Part shown: in pieces, positions 24,291 through 36,625 of the stretch | Layout of the letters: every line of letters starts with the position of its first letter | Position numbering within the stretch: position 1 is the first letter of the stretch | Origin: Kryptolebias marmoratus | Lineage: Eukaryota; Chordata; Actinopteri; Cyprinodontiformes; Rivulidae | Direction of reading: 5' to 3' | Assembly: GCF_001649575.2 (NCBI RefSeq) | Contig: NC_051443.1 | Span: forward strand, 22,443,982-22,507,981 | Length of the DNA stretch: 64,000 bases | Made by a program: the position numbers and the translations under genes | Notes under the pieces: generated by a model | The model's database searches: none | The model's input: the letters and a program-made list of their open reading frames with translations, nothing else | What the model was told of the DNA's origin: nothing

Positions 24291-25182
24291 GGTCTCACAT
24301 AACAAAAATCAGAAAATTCTTATTTAAAAGGTTTTGAGAATCTGGCAAATCATTCTAGTAGAAATACTATAAAATACAACAAGTACTAAGGTTAATCCAC
24401 TAAAACAAGCACACTTCAAGATTTATCACCAAATATATCACTTTTGTGATCTGTCTTGTATCTGTACCTGACCTGTTTCTTGTGTATAGTATTTAAAATG
24501 TTCTGCTTCTAAATAAGATATTCTATTCTGCAAGTTTACATTTAACTAAATATTTACAAATTCTGCACATTCACCAGGGCTTTTCTGACTCTGCAAAACC
24601 GACATACCTCTGGGAATGTTTAATAATATGCATGTTTTGTAGTTTGGTTAAGCTGCTTATGCAATGTTTTAAATTCACAACACAAAAAAATCAATCTTAA
24701 TTAAAAGAGCAACACAGCAGCTGTTCTGTTTAGAATGCGACTAAGCAGTGACCTTATTTATACTCAGACCTGAGATCATGTGATATTGAAAGTATTATTC
24801 CAAAGTCAACTCAGAATGAATGAAAACTTTGATTGCTTTGTAACCAGTCTGTAAAGTTACACATCAGGAATATACATTATTTCTGCACAAGCATATACAA
24901 ATTATATAAACATGACAAAATAAAAGAACATTTTTTTTGTTTGTTTGTTGTTTGTTTGTTTTTTACATTTAGAGTGAATTGTGTGGTCAATGTACAGAAC
25001 TGACATGGATGCAAACCTGACATACCACAGTCTGTTGTATATCTTATACAAACACTGTCAACAGTAAAATAAATATGTAGTGTGTAAAGTACACTGCGTA
25101 AAATCTATCACACTTTAAGTTTACTAAGCTAAAATATGAGTTTACGGAACTATTCCAAGTTGTGGTGATCACGATTCTCTCC
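24291..25182. other. Intergenic, no gene seen
   Basis: AT-rich sequence with a (TTTG)n-like stretch at 24935-24960. No coding or repeat family recognised. Confidence 0.55.
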
Positions 25183-25342
25183 AATGATTATTGGGCACGT
25201 GGCAGTGTTCACCCTGAACAAGTCTCCAGTCCATCAGGGCTACATAGAGACAAACATCCATTCATGTAGACATTCACACCAACCATCTTTTTTAGAATCT
25301 CCATGCATGTTTTTGGACTGTTGGAGGAAACCAGATTACCTG
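25183..25342 (+). repeat. Partial copy of the abundant teleost repeat seen at 9385-9763
   Basis: Shares, in order, tgttcaccctgaacaagtc, tccagtccatcagggc, acatagagacaaac, attcacac and atgcatgttttt-ggactgttgg-aggaaacc. It covers only the central part of the family, with deletions. Confidence 0.75.
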
Positions 25343-25359
25343 CAATCAATCACTCAATC

Positions 25360-25363
25360 AGTA

Positions 25364-25393
<30 letters not shown>
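25360..25393. repeat. (TGTC)n(TATC)n microsatellite
   Basis: About eight tetranucleotide units switching from gtct to atct, directly after the dispersed repeat fragment. Confidence 0.9.
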
Positions 25394-25394
<1 letters not shown>

Positions 25395-27891
25395 TTTAAA
25401 TTTTGTGATCCTACAGGAGCTGAAATACAGACACTGTCCTACTTGTGTTCATAGCATCCTAAAGCTTGCTATTAATTTTCATTAACTGCTGTCAGCAAGG
25501 ACCATTAACCAGACTAGAGAATAATCACTTCCCAAGAGTAGTGACCTGTTTATGATACAGGTAAGGGTTAACAGAAACAGCCCACCTTAGATGTACAACA
25601 AATAACTCTCAGCACAAAACACAGCAGGTATACAGTAATGAGCCATTTTCTTTTCAATAATATTATCACCTCTGTAAAAAAGTAAACAGGGGAAACACTT
25701 AATGCAAAGCCTTAAGGCCTATTCAAAAATGATGACATTTTGAAGTTCAGTAGATGATTTTCTCCTTGACTAATAAAAGCATAGTTTATTTTCTCACAAA
25801 GGTTACAATATTACAATTGTTTTTTCCTAGCATTACTTGCAATGGATAGATGTTTTGACACACTTTAGCATGTTGACACTTAGCCTGACCTTAATATACT
25901 GATTTTTATCAAGTCATTGTTAAAAGATTTTTTTTGCAGCAGGGTGTTAAGTTAAATAAATATTTTACCTCAAAAGCACATAGAAACATTTAAAACCTGT
26001 TTTAGTGTGTCAAAAATGTTTCTTTATCAAGACCCCACTGCACACAAGTTTAGTGGATGTATTTGTATTTTGCCTAAACAGAGTCAGAGTGGTATGAATG
26101 GGGAAACATGATGCGCCTCACTCAGAATAAGCAAACTCAACACCAAGTGAAAAGTATGCACTTATATTTACAAACTGTAAGAATAAAAAAAATAGATGCA
26201 CAGAGCAGGACCGCAACCAAGTGGTAGAGACATATTTTGCTGATTAAATGATAAAACAATAATGAGCTTTTAGTGCTGGAGTCTGTTGTTTTCTTTACCT
26301 ATCCAAAGAGTTTTTGTTGTTGAATGTCAACATATGTTTTTTTGGGGTACATGCCGACATGGCAGCTGATGTTCTTCTCCATTTCTTTCTATTTACATGG
26401 CAATGCAAAACCAGCATATCTGACATCAGTTTGTATGACAAGTTTTCCATTCACTTCAGGTTGGTGTCTCTTTGCATGGAGTGGCTGATACCTGTGGAAA
26501 TATTTCTCTTGTGGCTTGAAACACCGGTAATCTTTGGCTGAAGTAATAGAAAACTAAAAAAGAGCACAAAAGGTCAGGTCTCTGTGAGAAAAAAAAGGAG
26601 TGGCATTTCTCAGTCACAGTCTTGGGAGAGAAAAAAAAAAGAGCAGAAGTGAATTGAAACCTTCCACCTTTCAACATCTCTGGAGTTATCCTTGAACTAC
26701 AGTGGAAAATGTGAACAAAGATCACTTCAAAAGATTATGAGGGCTGAACTGCATCTTTGTAGACTCAGAAAGACTGAGAAAACACTAACATACTCATAAT
26801 AACAAAGGCAGAAAACATCACTCATATAATCCGTTTAATAACAGATTTGTCACTTTTCGCTTCTTTGCACTTTTGTAGCCACAGAGCCCAGATAGGCTGT
26901 TACTGTGGTTACAGGTCCAAGGGAAATTTTACATAATCTGTTTTGGTAAAAACAAGATGGAAAAATATGGATTATAGAGTTTAATGTTAGATTCAATAGA
27001 GCCATACAGAATTTGCCCATAATTCCCTGAGCTAAGATACAAATAATAGTCTTCCTATGTCAGTATAGATTACTGGACATTAATGCCTTCTACAGAGGAA
27101 AAAAAAATCTCCTGCTAGGAGAGCTTGCTGTGTAAGGATTTGCTTTTCAGCTGTTAGTGTGGCACTGCATTGAAACCCTGGGGTGCATCAGTAATTATGA
27201 GCATTTTAAAATCACTCCAACTGACAGGTCCCAGTGCGAGAAAAAAAGCGACAGAGGGGGGAAAAAAAGAATACTAACTGAACAGAAGAAAATACAGTTT
27301 CTACATTTTAGGTTTTTCATGACTTTAAGATTTTACAGATGGTTTTTATTTGTTTATTTATTTATTTTATGTTCTAAAACCACTGAAATAGCCATGTACG
27401 GTTCAAAAAGGAAACACTGAAAAGGGAAGAGACTGCTTCCTAATGGTTTAGACTAAATATAAATCAGCAATTTCTCCCAGTGATCAATGCAGGAAATGAA
27501 TATGGTCCAAATGCTTGTTCTTCAGTGCAAATTATGAGCAATCAATCATTTCCACACCATCTCTAACCTTCTTTATAAATCTGTTGAAAATGTAAGGAAA
27601 GCGCAAGATGGGAATGTGTGCTATAGCAGCAGATGTTTCACACCCAAGAGGGTAAACAGCATTTGTAGGGCATGAAATTGATTCAAAGCTTTTTGATGGG
27701 GAAAAAAGAAGGGAGGAGGAAGAGCATAAACACTGAGGTAAAATATAATCAGCAAAAGTTTATTTCAGGTTAATTGACAAATAATTTAAAGAAAAAGAAC
27801 ATATGAGTCATTTTTATTGTTGTTTATTAATTGAAAAGAAAAGATGTGCTGAGGTTCATAGTAGAAATGTAAAGGGATCTCAGCAGACATC
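25394..27891. other. Intergenic, no gene seen
   Basis: AT-rich, with homopolymer A/T runs and a (TTTA)n at 27343-27370. Short open frames on either strand (for example 26314-26541 plus, 26456-26725 minus, 27157-27420 plus) show no domain or family similarity. Confidence 0.5.
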
Positions 27892-28012
27892 TCATCTTTT
27901 AGTCTAAAGACTTGAGGCGAGTCATGCGACGCATATGGTGCAATTTTTTCTTGTAACGCCTTCGCTTTGAGGGGAGGTGACATCTTCCTAAACTCCAGTG
28001 AGCCCAGGCCTG
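27892..28012 (-). other. Possible terminal coding exon or retrocopy tail, unidentified
   Basis: On the minus strand a pyrimidine-rich ttgtcactcaaccctcag could act as an acceptor. It is followed by an open frame translating to AWAHWSLGRCHLPSKRRRYK and then KKLHHMRRMTRLKSLD before a TAA. The Lys/Arg-rich end (SKRRRYKKK) and higher GC/CpG contrast with the AT-rich flanks, and AATAAA words follow downstream. An overlapping frame on the same strand is open for 102 codons (27786-28094). I do not recognise the protein; a chance GC island is possible. Confidence 0.2.
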
Positions 28013-28094
28013 AGGGTTGAGTGACAATAGGTGTTACATCCTTTTTAAAGCTGTTCTTTGGATATATTTTATTGTGACTGAACAGCAAGATCAT

Positions 28095-30095
28095 TTATTT
28101 TGGTGAACACTATTGCATTTTTATTGCCTGTTCATAATAAAAGCTTGTTTAAACTGAGAAACAGAAAGAGGATTATGTGGAGAGTAGAAACACTGAAATC
28201 TGTTAAGACTCAGCTTGCGTTTTTTTATATATATATATTGTTCTTTTCTAAGACTTGAGTTGAACCTTTTTCAGTATTTTCAGCAGCATCATTGACTTCA
28301 GATGCCTGGACTACCTCAGGCTGAACCACAAGCTCTCCCGGGCCACTCACTTATTCTCTCCTCAGCATTCTAAGTGTAATTCCAGATCAAAGGTCTCAGA
28401 AAATCAGGACAGATTTTCATGGGTAACAGCAACATAACTAATATAAAATCACATCCTTCTTATTATTATTTTAAGTCCTGCTCTGACTTAGTTTATGTAT
28501 TAGTTCATGTCTTAGCATATAAATGAGTAAAAACATAATTATGTTGTTTTAAAACACTCAGATATGTGTCAATAAAGTACCTGGGCACCCTAGAGGTTTG
28601 AATTTGTTTTTAGCTAATTTTTTTTACAATTAATCATAAATCTGGGGTCATTTTGGTAGCTCAAGAAACAACACTAAGGAAACAAATGGATATTTACCAG
28701 ATAATTATTTACTGTCCTTGGTAAGAGAAATAGCAACGTTTATGATATCTCATTATTATTATGTTAAAAAGCAAATATTTGCTATCAAATTTCAAAGTAC
28801 AGCTGGATCTAATACAGTTATCCAGAGGTCAATGGGTATTTTCACCTGAAACGATGTTTAGACAGAAAACTAAAAACAGAACTAAATAAAAAAAAGCCTT
28901 TATGGATGTGTGTCCTATATTCAAATGTTTTACACAACAGTGGGGCGAGAAGGAAGTTTTGGATAACCAATGTCCTTCACCTTCATTGTTTATCTGGCAG
29001 TGCTGAAAATCAGAACATTTTACAACCTACAATATTTTTTGGTTGTTTGTTTTGATTAAAGTAAAATAAATTAAATATTCTCCCAAGAATCGACAATAGT
29101 TCTATGTTTTAGCACCACTATCTACCTTTCAACACTTAATTTTGAAGATACATGTGACTAGTGCTATATATATATATATATATATATATATAACTAAATG
29201 ATTTTAACTCACAGTTGTGTGGGTTTAAAGCATTCAAACATCAAGTACACCCTAGCCAGTAGCTTGTGAAGCTTCCAATACTAAGGTGACTTTTGTTTGG
29301 ATTCAGTCTCCCTGTTTTAGGCATGCATTAGAGGGTAAAAACAGTGAGGAGTTTGTCAGCAGTTGAAAGCTGAAAATGTGTGAGTGTGGGTGGAAAGAGG
29401 TGGCTCAGCAGACAGCTACATTTGGTTTCTTGCCGGGTCCTTCTGTGGCTCTGAGCAGATGTGCTGTGCAGGAGCCGTATTTCTTAACTTGGGAAAAGTA
29501 ATGTGACTTCCTGCATGGGAAAATCCTGAGCTTGCCAAACACACAAGCATGTTTCAGCAACAAAGGCACACGCACACACACACACACATGCATAGCACAT
29601 ACCGACTACCATCGATTGTTGTGTTGTAAATCATTGCCCTCTCCCTGGTCTATTAAGATATGGAAAGCTCCACATGGGATTTATTCAGTCAATCTATTTT
29701 ACCAGTCTTTGGTCTCAGTGCTGCCATCAGGTTTGTACCTTTAAGTGCCTTATCAGTTAAATGCAGCTGTGATAGACCATGTGTTCAGCTGTAAATATAA
29801 ATGTGACTTTCATTTTTAATATAACGTGTATTTATTGCAAAAACACATAATATGTGGTATATTTATGCAAACACAATTTTTTGGCAACTTTATAGTTTCA
29901 GTTCTTTGTACAAAATCCGCTGCATTAAAAAATAGGCCAAAAAATATTATTACCTAAATGTTGTTATTGCCCGATTAACACCAATTAATAAAGTATTTGA
30001 GTTGCTTTTGAATTGGAAAATAAAAAACGCCCTAAAAATGGAAGTTAGAAATGTTAAATTTAGCAAATTTTAAACATATCTATCAAACATTTTTC
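28095..30095. other. Intergenic, no gene seen
   Basis: AT-rich sequence. Contains (TA)n at 29165-29192 and a short (CA)n at 29570-29588. The block 29400-29530 is somewhat GC-richer but has no recognisable coding content. Confidence 0.5.
29165..29192. repeat. (TA)14 microsatellite
   Basis: A perfect TA run of 28 bases. Confidence 0.95.
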
Positions 30096-30289
30096 TCAAG
30101 TAAAATAAAAGAATGGAAATCTGCAATGAGACCTTTCTTTTTATCCTTTTGCTTACATTTTACACCAGCATATTAAATATTTAGCTTTTTTTATTTTAAA
30201 TTTTAACTTTTGTATATGTAATATTTTTGCATATATTGTGCATTTGTTTGCATACTTATATGTTTTTAACTAGTGCTATCTGTGTTTAA

Positions 30290-30395
30290 CGCTTGGTTTT
30301 TGTATGAAAATTTTACTGTGAATCTTATGCATCAAGACACCAGAACAAATTCCCTATGTAAACTTTACAATAAATCGTATTCTGATTCTGATTTT
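30290..30395 (+). repeat. Retroposon 3' tail ending in (TTCTGA)n
   Basis: The sequence accagaacaaattccctatg, then taaactttacaataaa, then the tandem end attctgattctgattttt matches the familiar 3' end of fish LINE/SINE copies (caaattccttgtatg, acttggcaataaa, gattctgattctgatt). The AT-rich sequence from about 30120 upstream may belong to the same insertion but is too diverged to assign. Confidence 0.5.
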
Positions 30396-33300
30396 TCTCT
30401 ACATAGTTATTTATTTTTACTTGGAGTTTAGGATTGATAGAGTATATGACTGGTGACACCTAATGCAATCTGGCAAAACATAATTGTTGTACAGGTGGTA
30501 ACTTGACTAAAGAAAAGAACTGCCAGGGTCAAACTACATTCCCCAACTTTGGTATTTGAAAGCTCATACAAATATAAAAATGAAAATACTTTTACTTTTT
30601 TGAAGTGCTAAAGGAATCAATAGAAAAGTATAGAATTCAAATGAAATCTCACAAATATTTAACAAGCATTCCTGTGAAAACAACATGCCATGTTTCAGTC
30701 ATTGATCACAATCCCTCATGCAATGTCAAACCTGCACAAGTTCCTGTTCCTGTTTTCTTCTGAGATGATAAACTGAGCTGAGGACAAACAGAGTGGGGCC
30801 CAAATCAATAATTCAATTTACAACATGAAAATTACCCGAGGAGAGAGAAGGGAAGGAAAAAAAAACAAAACAAAACTGATAATCTTCGAACTGTCATTCC
30901 CCTTGTGCAAGTGGGAATCAATCAGAGGTTGAATTTCATACAATGTGCACCTTGGAAATCACAATCATCTGTCACAATAGTAACTTCTGGAGTGAAGGAT
31001 AATGGTAATCCTGCAAACAACCACGAGACACACTCAGTGACTTTCTTTTCTGTTGCTTGTAATTTTCTTTCTTACAAGTGACTTTTCGGAAGAAAGCAGA
31101 CAAACAGGGACTTGTCAGTTGTTTTCTGTACAAAAACACCATAAATACAGTAAATGCTAACAAAAATATGTTAAAAAAAAAGTTTGTTTGTTTTGTGCTG
31201 ATTTAGATCATTTAAGATAATACAATTGTGCTAATTTATTGTTTTCCTGTAAGAAACAAAAATTAGTCGGAATGCAAAAAAAAACAAAAAAGAAAACTTG
31301 ATTTTCATTAATTCTCATCATTGCAGTTTAACAAAATTAAATTAAATTTAGAACAAAAAAAAAACTTGGTTTAAAAATAAATTATTTTCAATTTGTTGGA
31401 CAAGTAGTTTTTTTTTCCCCGTTCTTTTGTGAGTGAGAACACCATAAATGTTGGTTATCAGCAGGTTTTTACAACCAGAGAACACAACATCTTTAAATTA
31501 CAAATATTTTAGTTGTTAAAATTGTATTTTTTTCAAAACTGTAACTTGGTAATTAAATTATTTTCAAAACAAACAATATTTGATTGGTATGCTGCAAATA
31601 AAAATAAAATATATTTTAATTGCAATAAAAAATATGACCTTTTTCAATTTTTAGGACTTTACAAAACTGAACACACACACAAATACAAATAATAAAGTTT
31701 GAAATACTATTTATTTATTCATTAAAAATTTGTTGGATTTGACTGTCTCCTTTTCCCTATGGAAAAAAGCAAGCAGTAAAGCTCTTTTTCATCAATATTT
31801 AGACAATTTTACATTTTACCATCTCCTACCAAGACTGCCACTTCCACATCAGTTTGTTTAGTAATAAACTTTGCTAACCTAACTGCAACCCTTCAGTGTC
31901 ACTCAGTTACCCAGCTGTCTGTTAAAACAGTTTAATTTGACACTAAGTAGCAATGAAAATGTCTCGAACTGACAAGCAAAAAGGTGCTTTTTTTTAAGAT
32001 GATAGTTTGTCAGTAATTGAAAAAGTGTTTACGCCTTCTTTATAGATATAATATTTTTTAAAAATCATATGATTTTAATTGCTTACATCCTATTGTGCTG
32101 GATTTCTATACTTTTTTGGGGGCCATATTTGTATACATTTCCAGCACAAATTGACTTATTTAAGTACACTTTTCCCCATGTAGATGAAAAGTAGTTCAGA
32201 TGAAAGTGTGTGTAGGTTTATGTGCCTCAGTGTGAGTAACACTGAGGGAGAAGAGATCTCATCTCACCCTGACCCTTTGCCCCATGACTCAGAGATGTCC
32301 GGTATCAAGACTTTGGCTTTGGGGCTAATGTCATCTGCAGAGCCAGAAGAATAGATGTGGCATGCCAGCATCATACACCTCCCACTCCTCATGCTTCACT
32401 GCTATCTCATAAAATCCCTACGGATAACGACCATTCTCCTGTCTGGTACACATATGTATGCACACGTATAAGTGCCCACATACACTTACAGAAAAAGTCA
32501 GAGGGAGAAAAAACAATTGACAGAAAGCCCGGGAGATGTGTGCTGTTTCTTCTTTAAGCTGTCAGATTTAGGAAACAGCTAAAGAAGCAAAAACGAGATA
32601 GATGTACAACAAGTGGAAAGTAAAAAAAAACAACATAAAAACATTTTCCCTGTTTGTTTTACTATCACTCGGATTTATACACAATAAAAATAGATCCAAA
32701 ATATAATAAATCTTATTGCAATATACATATGAAATGTAATTTTGGTGAAAAAACAATTAAAGCATATTTATAACTTGCAAAAAAAATTTCCTTTGTTGTT
32801 TACAGTTCTGTTCTTCTCACAGCACTTTAAACTGAGAAGTAAATACAATTTGACAGTATTCTACATTCATTTGCGTAAAGCTTTTGAATTTTTCTTTTTC
32901 ACAATTTTTAAAATTTATTTAAGTAGAAATACAGGCTTTTAGTACTTTTATATCTAGGAGGAACCTGGAATTGTATTTATCTCTTTCTCTAAATTCAGTT
33001 AGGTGGTGAACAGGTGACAGAAAAACTGCCCAGAGGGATTTCTAAGATGCCTGCACTGTACAGGGACTTTACCTCTGCTTTAAAGAATCTATTAGGCCAT
33101 GGAGTCAAAGTCTTTATGATACTATCTTTTCAAGAAAAATAGCAAGAATCAAGAAACACTTAATTTAATAGCCCCAGATGACAAATGGGCATAATGAGAT
33201 AGCAAAAATACCATAAATCAAACCTTAATCTTAATCGTGTTACTATAACAATGAGCACCAAAGGTGTACTTACTACCACAGTCATTTTAAATCTAACTAG

Positions 33301-33904
33301 AATGTCTATATATATAATATATATATATATTTCCAGCACTTTTTGTCATTTGACTTCAGATACTGTCTGCTCTCTCCATGCTGCTGGTGTGTGATGAACA
33401 AACCCAGCTGCTCTGACACTTCGTTTTTCTGTGGCCTTCACTCTATTTGGTTTTTAATAAGGCGAGTTTGAGATATCCACTCTCGCTGCGCACCGAAGGC
33501 AGGGCTGTGGAAACAGTTCATAGAAGCTAAAGAAGATAAGATGACATGCAGTCTGGCAAAAAAAGGGAGATGACAAGATAGCATGCGGGGTGATAATGAA
33601 ATATTGCATACAAAGAGATGTCATAGCCTTGACAAAATGGCTTTGGTTTCTGTGTGTTGGTGAAAAGTGTCATGGGATGAACTTATCAACAAGCATTTGT
33701 TAAATAAATCAGCTTGTATTCCTGTTTTTGATTACACTTTTTCTTTTCAAAAGCATAGCAAATCAAACTAAATCACTTCTGAAGTGCTTTGATTAATTGT
33801 GCAAACTAATACAACATTAAAAAGTTGGGTTTAGAAATAGATGATATTCTCATTCTCTTTTTTAGTAGGAAAGTCTTCAAAAATAAAGAAGTCCAATTGC
33901 TTTC
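30396..33904. other. Intergenic, no gene seen
   Basis: Very AT-rich, with many A- and T-runs and an interrupted (TA)n at 33307-33330. Slightly GC-richer blocks at 32210-32560 and 33390-33610 have no recognisable coding content and could be noncoding elements. Confidence 0.5.
33307..33330. repeat. Interrupted (TA)n microsatellite
   Basis: A TA run of about 24 bases with one shift. Confidence 0.9.
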
Positions 33905-34235
33905 ATTCAAACCTACTAGGACTACCATGCCTTGGACAGAATCTTCACCAGCATATACCCTTTTTTGTACATTGGGTTTAGTTTTCAAACCCTGTCTAAC
34001 ACCTGGATTCAGTTTCCAATCAGTACACCTGCAGTTCATAGTAATTATTTCCCTTTATGCAGGTATACTCCCCTTGTTCTCTTTGTTCTTTGCTTATCAT
34101 CTCCCCCTTCAGTTTACGTCTGTCCAGTCTGCCACCTGCTAATTTTATTAATTTTGTCAAATAAAAGAGATTTCTGACTCGTTACTGTTGCTAAGTTGTC
34201 CTGCATTTTTATCCTCCACACTACCAAACATGACC
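33905..34235 (+). mobile_element. Relic of a gypsy-like solo LTR
   Basis: The block shows features I associate with teleost Ty3/gypsy LTRs: a tccaatcagtacacctgcag word upstream, a pyrimidine-rich R/U5-like region (ttctctttgttctttgc, cagtctgccacctgct), a polyadenylation signal AATAAA at 34159-34164, a gactcgttactg segment, and an end resembling tcctgcattttt..ccaaacatgac. A 105-codon frame through it is fortuitous. No internal gag/pol region is next to it, so it would be a solo LTR. The 5' boundary is uncertain and the target duplication was not identified. Confidence 0.4.
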
Positions 34236-34938
34236 TTTATACAGACAGCACTGCAACCGAAAGTATGAACAGGAATTCTGGCTCAGCTGAAAGAGCAAGC
34301 TTCCAAATTATTTCTCATTTTGTATAAATGATGTGTTGTTCACTATCAAACCAGTTCACAAAAGCTATAAGACATAAACACAGTTTTGACCAATGTGATG
34401 AACTGTGATGGTCGCAGGAGAAAATCTTTTAGTAAGTTTGTTAATTTCAAGACTTATAAATACTATGAATGCAACATCAACACAGTGTGAAAATCATTGC
34501 TGTTTGGTGAGTGGCATGAGCATTAGGACAGACAAGGAACAAGTAAGCCTTTATTCAGCCTGAGCTCATACTGTTGGTTGACCTGCCCTGCAATTTATAT
34601 TCTGTTACTTAACACAGAAGAGAAAAGGCTGAATTTTGTCTGAACAAAAATGGACAGTGCTGCAGAACAAGGAAATCCAAAATTTTAAAAAAGAATTATT
34701 TAGCAGCATTAGCCTTGGGGGTATAGTGTGAGCTGCACACTGAATGAATACTGTCAATGTATTTGCAGTGTGCCTATTCCTTCTATTCTTCTTGTCAGCA
34801 CATATCTTCCTTTCATTTAATTTTTATTTATTTTTCCATTTCATTTTTTTTTTAATTTAATATTCATTGTCATAAACACAGCATACAATTTCAAAGGAGT
34901 TGCAACTATTACATATTCACAAACACACACACACACAC

Positions 34939-34969
<31 letters not shown>

Positions 34970-36359
34970 TTATTTTTTTTTTTCTTTACAGGAAGCTACA
35001 TAATTATAGCGTCTGCAGTAGACAGTAAAGTTCCCGTTCTTGCACAGTTCACCCACATACACCCACATTAAGTCAATTCACTCGATGTTCTGTACAGAAC
35101 TGACTTCAAATGTCAAATGAGGTAAACTATCCACTAGGAATGAGGAGAAAAAAAATTTGACAGGGACAGTACAGAGCAAGTTTTCAGTTGGAGCAAAGCT
35201 AAATGCCATTATGAATTTATAAATATTGTTGGATTGCTGTCATCAGAGTATCAATGTCCTTGTTTTTTGGACTTGCATCTCAAAATTGCTGTCAAAATAA
35301 TCATCACTTTGTTTGTTTTCCCCCATAGCTGTGTCAAACGAAGCTTGTCATGTTACCTTCTTAATATGCCTTGTTCACTTTGTTTCATGTTTTGGTGGGC
35401 AAATAAATGTTAAAAATGAAGTCAGGACATATTTAAAGTATATTTATAAAAGGCTTTTTACATTTATTTGAAAACTCAAGGAATTATAGCAAACGTGTGT
35501 CATTTTAGTGATTATATCTTTTCCACATTTACCTACATTCAGAATGAAGGTGCACTTTATTGTTTCCACATGAAGTATTTCACTAGGAAAAAGTCAATGT
35601 TAAAGAAGAAGAACATCATCATCTTTAAGCTTTTTTGCTTTTTTGTGCTGAATTTAGGTGCTGGTAAATCAAATTAGTGGGCTTTAGATACTCATAGACA
35701 TGTTTTCACCTTGCCCATTTTGCACATACCACAGGTGTGCCAGGATGCAGATATTAGAATGTCTGAAAACAACATTTAAACCAGTGTTCAACAGCAACAT
35801 TGACATCATTGTCTGGCTTACAGTAGCCACAATAAGACAATCTTTAAATTACACTTTTAAATTACACTTTTCTACTTTTATTGAGTTGCCATTATATGTG
35901 CAGATTTTTATTTTTTTATTTTTTTTCCTTTGTCATATGCTGATCACCATGTCTCTAGCTGAAATAAGTAAACTTTATTATTGGAACACCACTTTAACTT
36001 AATTTGCCCTAAAAGCACTCAAATACCTAGATCCAAAATTATACTTAGTCCATTACCACATTGGCTTCAACAACGCTTGACAGGGAACACTGTAAGAGCT
36101 TGGAGAAATCAGCACCACAGTTTCCTGTTACTTGTCTTTTTCAGCATGCCGAATATCAGCTTAGGAGATGTTCTGTACAATGCACCGAAATTTGAATTAC
36201 AAATATGCTGGCTTGCACTTGCACCTCAATTTAAAATGTCATATTCAGTCAAATTGCTTCCCCCGCTGTCGTACTTAGACCAACAGAAGACTTTTAAAGC
36301 TCTAAATAAAGAGGGATAGTGGGGTTGATCATGTTTATTAAGTCTGCCTGGCTTCATGT
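34236..36359. other. Intergenic, no gene seen
   Basis: AT-rich; contains the (CA)n(TA)n at 34923-34970. Plus-strand frames of 69, 100 and 112 codons (35468-36319) show no domain, and their composition follows the AT-rich background. Confidence 0.5.
34923..34970. repeat. (CA)n(TA)n compound microsatellite
   Basis: A CA run (34923-34939) passing into a TA run to 34970. Confidence 0.95.
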
Positions 36360-36625
36360 GCAGAAAAAGTGCTTTGTGGCAGCCTACAGGAATGGTGTTG
36401 TGTGAAGTTGAGTAGATGTGAAATGTGGGCACAAGCTGTGGGCGAGATCCACTTCCTATATCTCCATAGAAATGACAGGGAGACAGGAAGGCCCTCTGCA
36501 CACTCGGCCGTTACTAATTCAAGATGGCAACCACAGTCAGAAGAGCGGGCATCTAATGATAATGTGCATGCGGAGGTCATTGCTGGTGACAACAGTGCAA
36601 AACATCTGTTTGTAGCTACTATGTG
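36360..36625. promoter_or_regulatory. Candidate conserved noncoding element
   Basis: A repeat-free, more GC-rich island in AT-rich DNA, open in frames on both strands (85 codons plus, 117 minus) with no recognisable protein similarity. It includes ttactaattcaagatggcaa and aatgataatgtgcatgcgga, words typical of vertebrate noncoding elements. Could instead be an unrecognised exon. Call by inference only. Confidence 0.25.

Noticed and set aside
33825..34142. 105-codon plus-strand frame
   Set aside because: It lies across the LTR-like segment and has no protein motif.
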